Below are positions 22,290-35,830 of a stretch of DNA of 64,000 nucleotides, piece after piece. The position numbers were made by a program, and so were the translations under genes. Origin of the DNA: Ramlibacter terrae (lineage in GTDB: Bacteria; Pseudomonadota; Gammaproteobacteria; Burkholderiales; Burkholderiaceae_C). Positions within the stretch are counted from its first letter, which is position 1. Each line of letters opens with the position of its first letter. The stretch covers positions 930,001 to 994,000 of the forward strand of contig CP053418.1 of NCBI GenBank assembly GCA_013127575.1, written 5' to 3'. Below the pieces are notes generated by a model. The model was not told where the DNA came from. It ran no database searches and saw only the letters and a program-made list of their open reading frames with translations.

Positions 22290-23807
22290 GAACTTTCGCG
22301 TGAGCATTCCCCGACTCCAGCTCGAGCACATCACCAAGCGCTACCCCGCCGTCGTGGCCAACGACGGCGTGTCGCTGGTGGTGCAGCCGGGCGAAACCCA
22401 CGCCGTGCTCGGCGAGAACGGCGCCGGCAAGTCGACGCTGATGAAGATCATCTACGGCTCGGTCAAGCCGGACGAGGGCAGCGTCACCTTCGACGGCAAG
22501 CCGGTGCAGGTGCGCAATCCGCAGGAGGCGCGCGCGCTGGGCATCGCCATGGTGTTCCAGCACTTCAGCCTGTTCGACACGCTGACGGTCGCCGAAAACG
22601 TCTGGCTCGGGCTCGACCGTTCGCTCTCGCTGGCCGAGGTCAGCCGCAACATCACCGCCAAGTCGCTGGAATACGGGCTCCACGTCGACCCGACCCGGCC
22701 GGTGCACACGCTCTCGGTCGGGGAGATGCAGCGCGTGGAGATCATCCGCGCCCTGTTGACCGACCCGCGCCTGCTGATCCTCGACGAGCCCACCTCGGTG
22801 CTGACGCCGCAGGCGGTCGAGACGCTGTTCGTCACGCTGAAGAAGCTGGCGGCGCAAGGCTGCAGCATCCTCTACATCAGCCACAAGCTGCACGAGATCC
22901 GCGAGCTGTGCACCGCCTGCACCGTGCTGCGCGGCGGCAAGGTCACCGGCGTGTGCGACCCTCGCGAGGAGAGCAATGCGTCGCTGTCGCGCATGATGAT
23001 CGGCGCCGAGCCGCCGGCGCTGGAGCACCACGCACGGCAGCCGGGCGAGGTCGTGCTGCGCGTGCAGTCGCTCAGCCTGCCGCGCGAAGACCAGTTCGGC
23101 GTCGATCTGGAACAGGTGTCGCTCGACGTCCGTGCCGGCGAAGTGGTCGGCATCGCCGGCGTCTCCGGCAACGGCCAGCGCGAGCTGCTCTACGCCCTGT
23201 CGGGCGAAGACACGCGGGCCGCGGCCGACGCCGTGCAGGTGGGCGGCCAGCCGGCCGGCCGGCTCGGCCCCGCGCAGCGGCGCAGGCTCGGCCTGCACTT
23301 CGTTCCGGAAGAGCGCCTCGGGCGCGGCGCCGTGCCCTCGCTGGGCCTCGCGCACAACCTGCTGCTGACGCGCACCGATGCGGTGGGCGGCAGCGGCTGG
23401 ATCAAGGTCAAGGCGCTGCAGCAGCAGGCCGCCGGCATCATCCAGCGCTTCAACGTCAAGGCGGGCGGGCCGAATGCCGCCGCGCGTTCGCTGTCCGGCG
23501 GCAACCTGCAGAAGTTCATCGTCGGCCGCGAGATCGACGCCAAGCCGAAGCTGCTGGTGGTGTCGCAACCCACGGGGCGTCGACGTCGGCGCCGCCGCGC
23601 AGATTCGCGGCGAGATCGGCGCTGCGCGACGCCGGCTGTGCCGTGCTGGTGGTGAGCGAGGAGCTGGAAGAATTGTTCGAGATCTGCGACCGGCTGTACG
23701 TGATCGCCAAGGGCCGGCTGTCGCCGACCGTCCCGCGGTCCGAGGCCACCGTCTCGCAGATCGGTGAGTGGATGAGCGGTTTGTGGAGTGCGCATGCTGA
23801 AGCTTGA
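22261..23807 (+). CDS. BMP-system ABC transporter ATPase (nucleoside/purine uptake)
   Basis: Two fused ATP-binding cassettes, as in sugar/nucleoside importers of the YufO/NupO type. Walker A GENGAGKST (about residue 50), signature LSVGEMQRVEI and Walker B LLILDEPTSVLTP are in the first cassette. The second has GVSGNGQRELL, LSGGNLQKF and the altered Walker B region SQPTWGVDVGAA. About 516 residues. I use the ATG at 22261; a GTG at 22300 is the alternative. Breaks near 23575 and 23620 are both healed by adding CT to make CCTGG. It is followed by two permeases and a BMP binding protein. Confidence 0.9.
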
Positions 23808-24875
23808 ACCCCGTCCGCAAGCCTCGGCTTTCTGGAGCATCGCCTCGCCGCTGCTGGCGCTGGTGGTCACCGTCGTGCTCGGCACGGTGCTGTTCGTCGC
23901 GCTCGGCAAGGACCCGGTGCAGAGCCTGCGCGTGTTCTTCTGGGAGCCGATCAGCTCGGGCTACCGCATCGGCGAGCTGATGGTGAAGGCGACGCCGCTG
24001 CTGCTGATCGCGTTGGGCCTCGCCGTCTGCTTCCGCTCCAACGTCTGGAACATCGGCGCCGAAGGCCAGTTCGTCATCGGCGCCATCGTGGCCGGCGGCG
24101 TGGCGCTGCTGGCCGGCAAGGACACCAGCCGCTGGATCGTGCTGGCCATCCCGGTCGCCGGCACGCTGGGCGGCATGGCGTGGGCCGGCCTCACGGCGCT
24201 GCTGCGCGACAAGTTCAACGCCAACGAGATCCTGGTCAGCCTGATGCTGGTGTACGTGGCGACGCTGCTTCTCAGCTACCCGGTGTTCGGGCCGTGGAAG
24301 GACCCGGGCGGCTACAACTTCCCGCAGTCCAAGAGCTTCGAGGCGGTCACGCAGATCCCGCGGCTGATGAAGGGCTCGCGCGTGAGCATCGGCCTGCTGA
24401 TCGCGCTGGCGGGCGTCGCCGTCCTGTGGATCTACCTGTTCCGCACCCGCGCCGGCTTCGCGCAGCAGGTCGGCGGGCTCGCCCCGGCGGCCGCGCGCTA
24501 TGCCGGCTTCTCGTCACGCAAGGCGCTGTGGACGGCGCTGCTGATTTCCGGCGGCACGGCGGGCCTGGCGGGCGCGCTGGAAGTCGCCGGCCCGATCGGC
24601 CAGTTGACGCCGTACGTGCCGGCCGGCTACGGCTTCGCCGCGATCATCGTGGCCTTCGTCGGCCGCCTGCATCCGGTGGGCATGGTGTTCTCGGCCATCC
24701 TCATGAGCATGTTCTACATCGGCGGCGAACTGGCGCAGTCGCGCCTGGGCCTGCCCAAGTCGCTGACCGGCGTGTTCCGGGCCTGCTGCTGTTCACGCTG
24801 CTCGCCTGCGACACCCTGATGGCCTACCGCATCCGCTGGCGCACGGCGCCCGCCGCGACCCGGGGCGCGCACTGA
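23794..24875 (+). CDS. ABC transporter permease 1 (BMP family importer)
   Basis: A BPD_transp_2-type permease of about 360 residues with 8-10 membrane helices, including LLALVVTVVLGTVLFVALG and the family signature FRSNVWNIGAEGQF, where glycine and asparagine face the ATPase. Its ATG at 23794 lies within the ATPase 3' end (overlap of 14 bases). A break near 24778 is healed at CCTGG to give GVFLGLLLFTLLACDTL. Together with the second permease it forms the inner-membrane channel for purines or nucleosides. Confidence 0.9.
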
Positions 24876-24876
24876 C

Positions 24877-25794
24877 ATGGAAAGCTACGCACTCCTCTTC
24901 GCCTCGATGCTCAACGCCGGCACGGTGCTGGCGATCGCGGCACTGGGCCTGTTGATCAACGAGAAGGCCGGCATCGTCAACCTGGGCGCGGAAGGCATGA
25001 TGCTGTGCGCCGCCATCGCCGGCTTCGCCGCCGTGGTCCACAGCGGCAGCGACTGGGTCGGCTTCGCGGCCGGCGCCGGGGCCGGCGCGCTGCTGGCCGC
25101 CATCTTCGGCGTGCTGGTGATCTGGCTGAACACCAACCAGTACGCCACCGGCCTGGCGCTCAGCCTGTTCGGCGGCGGCTTCTCCGCGTTCGCCGGCATC
25201 GGCTACGTGCAGGAGAAGCTGCCGGAGCGGCCGACGTTCTCCATCCCCGTGCTGGGCGACATCCCGCTGGTGGGCACGGCCCTGTTCCGCCAGCACCCGA
25301 TGGTCTACCTGACCATCGCGCTGGTGGTGGGCCTGATCTGGTTCCTGTACCGTTCGCGCGCCGGGCTGGTGCTGCGCTCCGTCGGCGAGTCGCCCGAGTC
25401 GGCGCACGCGCTGGGCTATCCGGTGCGGCGCATCCGGCTGATGGCGGTGATCGCGGGCGGCGCGCTGTGCGGCCTCTCGGGCGCCTACCGGCGATCATCT
25501 ACACGCCGCTGTGGGTCGAAGGCGTGGTGGCGGGCCGCGGCTGGATCGCGCTGGCGCTCACGACCTTCGCCACGGCGTCCGGCACGGGTGTTGCTTGGTG
25601 CCTACCTGTTCGGCGGCGTGACGATGTTGCAGTTCCACCTGCAGTCGACCGGCGTCGAAATGCCCAGCGAGTTCCTGAACATGCTGCCGTACCTGGCCAC
25701 CATCGTGGTGCTGGCGCTGATCTCGCGCAACCCCGCGTGGATCCGCGTCAACATGCCGAACTCGCTTGGAAAGCCTTTTTATCCCGGCTCATAA
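24877..25794 (+). CDS. ABC transporter permease 2 (BMP family importer)
   Basis: It begins one base after the permease 1 stop. About 306 residues, strongly hydrophobic, with the signature LLINEKAGIVNLGAEGMML and the conserved ALGYPVRRIRLMAVIAGGAL segment; it ends GKPFYPGS. Breaks near 25490 and 25585 become SGAYLAIIYTPLWVEG and TFATWRPARVLLGAYLFGG when CCTGG is restored. It pairs with permease 1. The ABC operon continues with the lipoprotein 38 bases on. Confidence 0.9.
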   Translation: MESYALLFASMLNAGTVLAIAALGLLINEKAGIVNLGAEGMMLCAAIAGFAAVVHSGSDWVGFAAGAGAGALLAAIFGVLVIWLNTNQYATGLALSLFGGGFSAFAGIGYVQEKLPERPTFSIPVLGDIPLVGTALFRQHPMVYLTIALVVGLIWFLYRSRAGLVLRSVGESPESAHALGYPVRRIRLMAVIAGGALCGLSGAYRRSSTRRCGSKAWWRAAAGSRWRSRPSPRRPARVLLGAYLFGGVTMLQFHLQSTGVEMPSEFLNMLPYLATIVVLALISRNPAWIRVNMPNSLGKPFYPGS

Positions 25795-25832
25795 TCCGGG
25801 GTTCACCTGCAAAACCCACCCAGAGGGAAACC

Positions 25833-27002
25833 ATGATCGACCTGAAGAAACGCTCCATGCTCCACGCTGCCGCCCGGCTGCGGCCGTGGCGGGCCTCGCG
25901 GCCTGCGGCAAGTCGGAGCCGCCGGCGCCCGCACCCGCGCCGGCTCCCACGGCCGCCGCACCGGCCGCGCCCGCTCCCGCGCCCAAGCCCGAACCGTTGA
26001 AGATCGCCTTCGCCTACGTCGGCCCGGTCGGCGACGGCGGCTGGACCTTCGCGCACGACAACGGCCGCAAGGCGATCGAGAAGGAATTCGGCGACAAGAT
26101 CGTCACCAGCTTCGTCGAGAAGGTGCCCGAGTCGGCCGACGCCGAACGCGTGATCCGCGACATGGTGGGCGGGGCAACAAGCTGATCTTCGGCACGACGT
26201 TCGGCTACATGGAGCCGATGCTGAAGGTGGCCGCCGACAGCAAGGACGTGAAGTTCGAGCACGCCACCGGCTACAAGACTTCCGAGAACCTGCGCACCTA
26301 CGACAGCCGCACCTACGAAGGCGCGTACATGGCCGGCGTGATCGCCGGCAAGATGTCCAAGAGCGGCACGCTGGGCGTGGTCGGCTCGGTGCCGATCCCC
26401 GAGGTGGTGCGCAACATCAACAGCTTCACGCTGGGCGCGCAGTCGGTCAACCCGAAGGTCAAGACCAAGGTCGTGTGGGTCGGCGACTGGTTCAATCCGC
26501 CGAAGGAAACCGAAGCCGCCACCGCGCTGATCAACGGCGGCGCCGACGTGCTGTTCCAGAACACCGACTCGTCGGCCGTGCTGCAGACCGCCGAGAAGAT
26601 GGGCAAGCGCGCATTCGGCTGGGACAGCGACATGACGGCCTACGGCCCGAAGGCGCACACGGGTTCGGCGGTCATCAACTGGGCGCCGTACTACACCAAG
26701 GCCGTGCGTGACGCGCTCGAAGGCAAGTGGGCGACCGGCCAGAGCTGGTGGGGCGTGAAGGAAGGCGCCATCGACATGGTCTCGATCGCCGCCGACGTGC
26801 CGGAAGACACGAAGAAGCGCATCGACGAGATCAAGGCCGGCCTGAAGGACGGCACCTTCTCGATCTGGAAGGGCCCGATCGCCGACAACACCGGCAAGGA
26901 ACTGCTGGCCAAGGACGCCGTCGCCGACGACAAGTTCTGGGCGGCATCAACTTCTACGTCAAGGGCGTGGAAGGCAAGGTCCCGGGCGGCGAGAAGAAGT
27001 AA
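25833..27002 (+). CDS. BMP-family substrate-binding lipoprotein
   Basis: The signal ends in a lipobox (GLAAC), so the protein is anchored to a membrane by its cysteine. A disordered Ala/Pro linker of about 30 residues follows, then the BMP/Med-type periplasmic binding fold ([57 protein letters not shown]). About 390 residues. It captures purines or nucleosides for the ABC importer just upstream. ATG at 25833 with RBS AGAGGGA. Three breaks (near 25876, 26172, 26941); two are at CCTGG. Confidence 0.9.
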
Positions 27003-27021
27003 ACCCGTTCGCCCGAACGTG

Positions 27022-27046
27022 AAGGCCGCCTCCGGGCGGCCTTTTT
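27022..27046 (+). terminator. Rho-independent terminator of the purine transporter operon
   Basis: A 9-base-pair stem AAGGCCGCC / GGCGGCCTT with a TCCG loop is followed directly by a run of T (CTTTTTCTTT). It lies 20 bases after the BMP lipoprotein stop. Strong on inspection. Confidence 0.85.
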
Positions 27047-27064
27047 CTTTGGTCCAATCGCCGC

Positions 27065-28040
27065 ATGATCGAACGCATGCACTGGCACCCGGTGGCGGGT
27101 TCCGAAGAGGTGGCCGGCCGGCCGCTGGCGGTTCGGCTGCTGGCCGAAGACCTCGTCCTCTGGCGCGATGCCGCCGGCGCCGTCCATGCGTGGCCCGACC
27201 GGTGCCCGCATCGCGGCGCCAGGCTGTCGCTCGGCCGCGTCGAAGACGGCCACACGGAATGCCCCTACCACGGCTGGCAGTTCGCGGCCGATGGCCAGTG
27301 CATCCATGTCCCGGCGCTGCCGGCCTTCACGCCGCCGGCCACGCACTGCGTGCAGGGCTTCGAGGTGCAGGAGGCGCACGGCCTCGTGTTCGTGCGGCTC
27401 TCGCCGAGCCGCGACGAGATGCCGTGCTTCGACGCTGAAACCGACGCGCGCCTGCGCAAGCTCAATTGCGGGCCGTACGACGTGGAAGCGAGCGCGCCGC
27501 GCATCGTCGAGAACTTCCTCGACCTCGCGCATTTCGCCTTCGTGCACGAAGGCTGGCTGGGCGCGCGCGGCGCCAGCGCCATCGACGACTACCGCGTGGA
27601 AGACACCGCCTGCGGGTTGCGCGCGACGCAATGCCGGGCCTGGCAGCCGCAGTCCAACCTGCATTCGACGGCGCCGGCGCAGGTGGAGTACAGCTACGAG
27701 GTCACCGGTCCTTACACGGCGGTGCTGGCGAAGATCCCCGAGCCGGGCACCGTGGCCATGTCCGACTGGCGCGAAGCGATCGCCCTGTTCATCTGCCCGC
27801 TGGAACCCGGGCGCAGCCGGGTGTGGTTCCGCCGGCCGTCGCCGATTTCGACAGCAGTGACGAGAAGCTGCGCGCGTTCCAGGACACGATCTTCCGGCAG
27901 GACCAGCCGGTGCTGGAGTCGCAAACGCCGAAGCTGCTGCCGCTGGATCCGCGGGCCGAGTTGCACACCGCCGCCGATCGCGCCTCCGCCGCCTACCGGA
28001 GGTTCCTCGGCCGCCGGGCATCACGTTCGGCGTGACCTGA
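27065..28040 (+). CDS. Rieske 2Fe-2S ring-hydroxylating oxygenase, VanA-like
   Basis: The Rieske cluster motifs CPHRGARLSLG and CPYHGWQF lie in the first 75 residues. The catalytic mononuclear iron region NFLDLAHFAFVHEG follows near residue 155. About 325 residues, typical of vanillate O-demethylase or phenoxybenzoate-type oxygenases acting on aromatic substrates. Breaks near 27836 and 28015 are healed at CCTGG, after which the C-terminus reads RFLGRLGITFGVT with the stop at 28040. No reductase gene is adjacent, so it must use one encoded elsewhere. The substrate is unknown. Confidence 0.85.
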
Positions 28041-28076
28041 AGGACCGCGGGTGGTACGCTGGCCGCGCCGCCCGCC

Positions 28077-31000
28077 ATGACGTTCTACGAGACGCTCCAG
28101 CAAACCGTCGACTTGCTGCGCCTGCACGGGCGCGTGTCCAGCCGCGCGATCCGGCGGCAGTTCGCCCTCGATGAAGAGACGCTGGCGGACCTGAAGGCGG
28201 AACTGGTCGAGGTGCTGGGCGTGGCCCGCGAAGAGGCCGGCCAGACGCTGGTGTGGACCGGGCAGGGCGCGTCGCCCTCGGCGCCGGTGCCGCTGCTGGA
28301 GGCGGCCGTGCTGCCGCCGCCGGCGCCGCGGCCTGCGGCCGCCGCCGATGGCGAGCGGCGCTTCCTCACGGTGATGTTCATCGACCTGGTTGAATCCACC
28401 CTGCTGTCGCAGCGCTTCGACCCCGAGCAGCTCGCCGAGGTCTATCGCAGCTGGCAGGACGCCTGCCTGCAGGTGATCCAGTCGTTCGGCGGCCACGTCG
28501 CCGAATACCGCGGCGACGGCGTCTTCGTCTATTACAGCTATCCGGCCGCGCAGGAGGACGCCCCCAGCGCGCGCTGCGCACCGCCTTCGGCATCCTCGAT
28601 GCGCTGCGCGCCGTGAACGTGTCGCTGCAGGACAGCCACGACGTCGCGCTGTCGGTCCGCATCGGCATCCACACCGGGCTGGTGCTGCTGTCCAACCTCG
28701 GGCAGCTCGGGCGCGAGCGCTTCGCGCTGGGCGAGACACCGAACCTGGCCTCGCGCGTACAGGGCCTGGCCGGCGTGGGCGAGGTGCTGGTGAGCGACAG
28801 CACCCGCATGCTGGCCCGCGCGGAGTTCGATTTCGCCGACCTCGGCGAGCACCAGCTCAAGGGCATCGCGCGTCCGGTGCGCGTCTTCCGCGCACTGGCG
28901 GCGCGCGCCGCGGCCGGGCGTCCGGATGCCGGGCTGCGCACGCCGCTCGTGGGCCGCGAGCCCGAGCTCGCGCTGCTGCGCGATCGCTGGTCGCTGGCCG
29001 CGGAGGGCCACGGCCGCGCGGTGATGGTCCGCGGGGAGCCGGGCATCGGCAAGTCGCGGCTGGTGGCGGCGCATCGGCACTACGCCGAGTCGCTGGGCGC
29101 CCAGCGCGTGACGCTGCGCTGTTCGCCGTACCACAGCGCGAGCGTGCTGCACCCGGTGATCGAACACCTGGCGCGGCTCCTCGGCTTCACGGCGGGCATG
29201 GCCGACGCCGAGCGCTTGCAGCGGCTGCAGGAAGCGATCGCGCTCGTGGAGATGGACCCGGCGACGGTGCCGCTGTTCGCTGCCTTGCTGGGGTGCCCGT
29301 GCCGGCCGAAGCGGAAGCGCCGGCCGCGCTGCCGCCGCGCGCGTTGCGCGAGCGCACGATCACCGCGCTCGTGCGCTGGCTGATCGCGTCGGCGCAGCGG
29401 CAGCCGATGCTGCTGCTGTGCGAAGACCTGCACTGGGCGGACCCGACCACGCTGGAGATGATGGGCGAGCTGATCGAGGAGATGGCGGCGAGCCGGCTGA
29501 TGGCGGTGATGACCTTCCGCCCCGACTTCGAGCCGCCGTGGCCGCAGCGCTCGCACGTCAGCCACGTGACGCTGGCGCGCCTGTCCGATGCCGAAGCGTG
29601 GCGCTTTGCCGAAAGCGCGCTGCGCGGGCGCAACCTCAGCGCGCCTGACCTCGCGCAGATCGTCGAGCGCGCCGACGGCGTGCCGATGTTCATCGAGGAG
29701 CTGATCGCCGCCGTGGCCGACCGCGTGCCCGGCAGCGCCTCCCCGCCCCCCATCCCCGACACGCTGCAGGGCTCGCTGATGATGCGGCTGGACCGGCTCG
29801 CCGACGCGCGCGAGATCGCGCAGATCGGCGCCGCGGCCGGGCGCGAGTTCAGCTATGCGCTGCTGCGCGCGGCGGCCGAATGCGATGAGGAGACGCTGCA
29901 GGTTGCGCTGGCCCGCACGGTCGGCGACGACCTGCTCCAGCGCCGCGGCATGCCGCCCGACGCGATCTACCGCTTTCGCCATGCGCTGGTGCGCGACGCG
30001 GCGTACGACTCGACGCTGCGCACGCGGCGCGTGCAGTACCACCGGCGCATCGCGCAGGCGCTGGAGCAGCAGTTCCCCGGCCAGGCGCAGGCGCAGCCCG
30101 AGCTGGTGGCGCACCACCATGCGGAGGCGGGCGACCGCGAACGCGCGGTCGCTGCTGCGCGCGAAGCGGGCGAGCGCGCGCTGAACCGCTGCGCCAACGA
30201 GGAGGCTCTCACGCACTGGGCCGCGCGCGCGAACTGCTCGCGCAGCTGCCGCTGACGCCGCAGCGCGCGGGCCGGGCCATGCACCTCGAAGTCGCGCGCG
30301 GCGCGGCGCTGATGATGCTGCGCGGCCAGTCGGCGCCTGAAGTGCAGGAGGCGTACGCCGCCGCCAGGCCTTCGGCGCGCAGGCCGGCGCCTCCGAAGAA
30401 CTGTTCCCCGTGCTCATGGGCCTGTGGCGCTTCCAGCTCGCGCGTGGCGACATGCTGGCCGCACGCGAGGTCGCCGAGGCCTTGCTGCGGATGGCCAAGC
30501 GGCTGGAGAACCCCGGCACGCTGCTCGGTGCGCGCATGGCGCTCGGCCTCACGCTGCTGCACCTGTGGGACATGCCGCGCGGGCGCGAGCTCGTGCTGGC
30601 CGGCGCCGAGCAATGCCGCGCCGCGCCACCGGACCAGCGCGACATCGAGATCTTCTCGCTGGGCCAGCACCCCCCGGCGTGGCCTGCATGATGAGCATGG
30701 CGTTCATCGCCTGGCTCGAAGGCGACGACGGCGCATCGCGCCGTTGGCAGGAGGAAGCGACCGAGCTCGCGCGGCGGCTGGCGACGCCGTTCCAGCTGAC
30801 GTCCGCGCTCGGCTGGTCGGCGCTGATCAGCCGGCACCGCGGCGACGAAGCGGAGTTCCGCCGCCACACGGAGTCCACGGCCACGCTGGCCGAAAAACAC
30901 AAGCTGCCTCTGTGGCATGGCGTCGCCCGGGTCTACCGGGGATTGGCGATGGCCGGCGACGGCGACCATGCGGACGGCCTCGCGACGCTCACGGCGGGCG

Positions 31001-31318
31001 TCGCGGCGCTGGAGGAAATGCACCACGACCTGCTGCGCGTGCGCGTGCACGTCGCGCTCGCCGAAGCCTGTGCGCTGGCGGGCCGCGCCGACGAGGGCCT
31101 GCAGGCCATCGGCACGGCGATGGGGCACGTGCGCGACGGCGCCGAAAGCTGGTGGGAGCCCGAACTGCACCCGCCTGCGCGGCGACCTGCTGCTGCAGCG
31201 GGGCGACCCGCCCGAAGCCGCCGCGGCCGCGTTCGACGAAGCGCGCCGGCTGGCCGTGCAGCGCGGCCTGCGCACCTTCGAGCTGCGTGCGTCGGCGTCG
31301 CTGGCCCGCGTCCGCTGA
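28077..31318 (+). CDS. Class III nucleotide cyclase fused to AAA ATPase and TPR region
   Basis: About 1,080 residues. Residues 1-50 are a helical N-terminal segment (FYETLQQTVDLLRLHGRVSS). A class III cyclase domain follows, with FLTVMFIDLVESTLLS (metal-binding Asp), EYRGDGVFVYY and ALGETPNLASRVQ. A STAND-type ATPase has GEPGIGKSRLV (Walker A) and LLLCEDLHWADPTTLEMM (Walker B). A long helical TPR-like C-terminal half comes last. Such proteins are predicted intracellular signalling scaffolds; cyclase activity is not certain. Six frame breaks occur, two at CCWGG and the others in C or G runs. A single-gene unit. Confidence 0.82.
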
Positions 31319-31346
31319 ATCGCTTCACAGATGAGGAGAACGACCC

Positions 31347-33915
<2,569 letters not shown>

Positions 33916-33918
<3 letters not shown>

Positions 33919-33934
33919 ACCAAGGCCTGGTTCA
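33916..33934. terminator. Dyad spanning two convergent stop codons
   Basis: TGAACCA-AGGCC-TGGTTCA is a perfect 7-base stem with a 5-base loop. The left arm starts with the deaminase stop codon and the right arm ends with the methyltransferase stop codon. No T tract follows. It could be a short bidirectional transcription barrier. Confidence 0.35.
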
Positions 33935-34735
33935 GGCCGTGCTCGCCTCTTCCTCCGCCACCCGCTCCCCCACCACCGATCGGTACTGCGTGTCCCACTT
34001 CCACGCGGCCGTGGCAGGGTTCGGTACGCACACGTAGATCTCGTCGGCGGGATAGCCCGTCACCTGCAGCCCGCTGGAACGCAGCATCGCCTCGATGCCG
34101 GCGTGGTTCGCGACCCACCAGTTCGTGGGGTCGCCCGAGAAGCGGTGTTCGATGAAGGCCATCTTCGGCCAGCCCGGATCGAGCAGCGGCGCGCGCTCGG
34201 TGATCGGGTGGTCGGCGGTGTCGGTGTAGACCTCCTTGCCCGGCAGCGAAAGCGTCTGGAACATCATCATGCGGCGCGTGCGCTGCGCCGGGATGTCCAG
34301 CGCCAGCAGCGGGTAGCGCAGGTGGTAGAACACGCCCATGAACCACACCAGGTCGAACTGCTCGGTGCTGCGCGCGAGCTCGTAGACCTGGGCCTGCCGG
34401 AACTCGACGCGGTCCTGCAGGCCGAACTGCTGCGCCGCCCAGCGCGCCTGCGCCAGGTAGTGCGGGTCGACGTCGAGCGCGAGCACCGAGGCGCCACGCC
34501 GCGCCAGCTCGAAGCTGTAGAAGCCGGCGTTGCAGCCGACGTCGAGCACGCGCCAGCCGGAGAGGTCTTCCGGCACCGAGTCCTTGATCTGGTCCCACTT
34601 GAAGCGCGGGAAGTCGCCGCCGATGAAGTGGTCGGGCACCGTCTGCAGCCCGCCCGGCAGGTGCAGGTTGTGGAACCGGGGGCCGAGCGCATCGACCTGC
34701 CGGCGCAGGTCCTCCGTGTTGGTGGTCATCGCCAT
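33932..34735 (-). CDS. SAM-dependent methyltransferase of the glycan cluster
   Basis: An unbroken 267-residue protein. The SAM-binding motif I is [20 protein letters not shown] (residues 72-91), the acidic motif ALDVDPHYL follows, and [16 protein letters not shown] is motif IV. It resembles CmoB/DUF1698-like enzymes; I recall a family named after a Ramlibacter locus (Rta_06860 type) but could not search. ATG at 34735 with GGGAGA upstream. It is the distal gene of a nine-gene minus-strand operon of sugar genes. It probably methylates a sugar or the lipid end of the cluster product (inference). Confidence 0.8.
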   Translation of the reverse strand: MAMTTNTEDLRRQVDALGPRFHNLHLPGGLQTVPDHFIGGDFPRFKWDQIKDSVPEDLSGWRVLDVGCNAGFYSFELARRGASVLALDVDPHYLAQARWAAQQFGLQDRVEFRQAQVYELARSTEQFDLVWFMGVFYHLRYPLLALDIPAQRTRRMMMFQTLSLPGKEVYTDTADHPITERAPLLDPGWPKMAFIEHRFSGDPTNWWVANHAGIEAMLRSSGLQVTGYPADEIYVCVPNPATAAWKWDTQYRSVVGERVAEEEASTA

Positions 34736-34755
34736 CGTGGGTCTCCCTTGCTCGC

Positions 34756-35830
34756 TCAGGCGGCCACGCCGCTGAGCAGTTCCTGTGCATAGGCTTCGAG
34801 TTCGGCGGCGCGGTGCGCCGCGGTGTGCTCGGCCAGGATGCGATCGCGCGCGCGCTCGGCCATCCGCAGCCTTTCCTGCTCGCCGGTGGCCAGCGCGGCC
34901 AGCACGTCGCCGGTGCTGCCGACCAGCAGGATCTCGCGGCCCGGCGCCAGCAGCGTCTCGATGCCGGGCCAGCGGTCGCTGACGATCGGCGTGCCGCAGG
35001 CCGCGGCTTCGAACAGCCGCACGCTCGGCGACCAGCCGGCGGCGATCATGTCGGCACGCGTCACGTTGAGCGTGAAGCGCTGGCTGTTGTAGAACCTGCG
35101 GTGTTCCGAAGGCGGCAGGTGCGGCTGGTGCGTGACGTTCGCCGGCCACGAGGCGGTGTCCGGGTACTGCGGCCCCGCCACGATGAAGCGGCCCTGCGGC
35201 CGGCTGCGTGCCGCCTGCAGCAGGAATCCATCCACGCTGGGCTGGCGATCGTCGCTGTAGGTCCCCATGTAGCCGAGGTCCCATTCCATCGGCCGCGGCT
35301 CCGGGTAGTACAGCTCGGGATCGAACGAGCAGTAGAGCGCACGCGCGCGCGGCGAGCCGAACTCGCGCTCCAGCCGGCGCAGCGTCGGGCCGCCGGTGAA
35401 GGAGAGATAGAGGTCGTAGCCCGCGACCTGCTCGCGGGCGAGGTACGCGCAGTCGTCGCGCGCCAGCTTCGCCAGCGTGACCGGCGTGTCGATGTCGTAG
35501 AAGGCCTTGATGCCCCCTGCTTCGCGCTGGACCCAGTCGCAGACCGCGATGCCGTCGGGCACGTAGGAGCCCACGATCACGAGGTCGGCGTCGCGCACCG
35601 GCGCGGCGAAGCGCTCGCGCAGTTCGTCGAGGCTGCCGTACAGCACGGTGCGGCCGTAGGGCGGATGGGGCAGGCAGGTCGCGGTTGTCGGCGTACCGGG
35701 GCTGGTCGCTTTCCGGGAACAGCACGTCGTGCCCCAGCTTGACCAGCTCGCGCACCAGCCCGCGGAAGGTGGTGGCGTGGCCGTTGCCCCAGGACGACGT
35801 GATCGACAGGCCGAGGATGACGATCCTCAT
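34756..35830 (-). CDS. CgeB-like glycosyltransferase A
   Basis: The N-terminus [19 protein letters not shown] is followed by [17 protein letters not shown] and [19 protein letters not shown], which are CgeB/DUF3880-like. The C-terminal half has the Glyco_trans_1-type nucleotide-sugar site ([23 protein letters not shown]). About 358 residues. One frame break near 35660. It overlaps gene B by 4 bases at its start, indicating coupled translation. CgeB proteins glycosylate spore or envelope surfaces in Bacillus; here the acceptor is unknown. This is the first of three similar adjacent copies (A, B, C). Confidence 0.82.

Noticed and set aside
23560..23640. Programmed frameshift in the ABC ATPase gene
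   Set aside because: There is no slippery heptamer or downstream pseudoknot, and the missing CT completes CCTGG and the conserved QPTWGVDVG motif.
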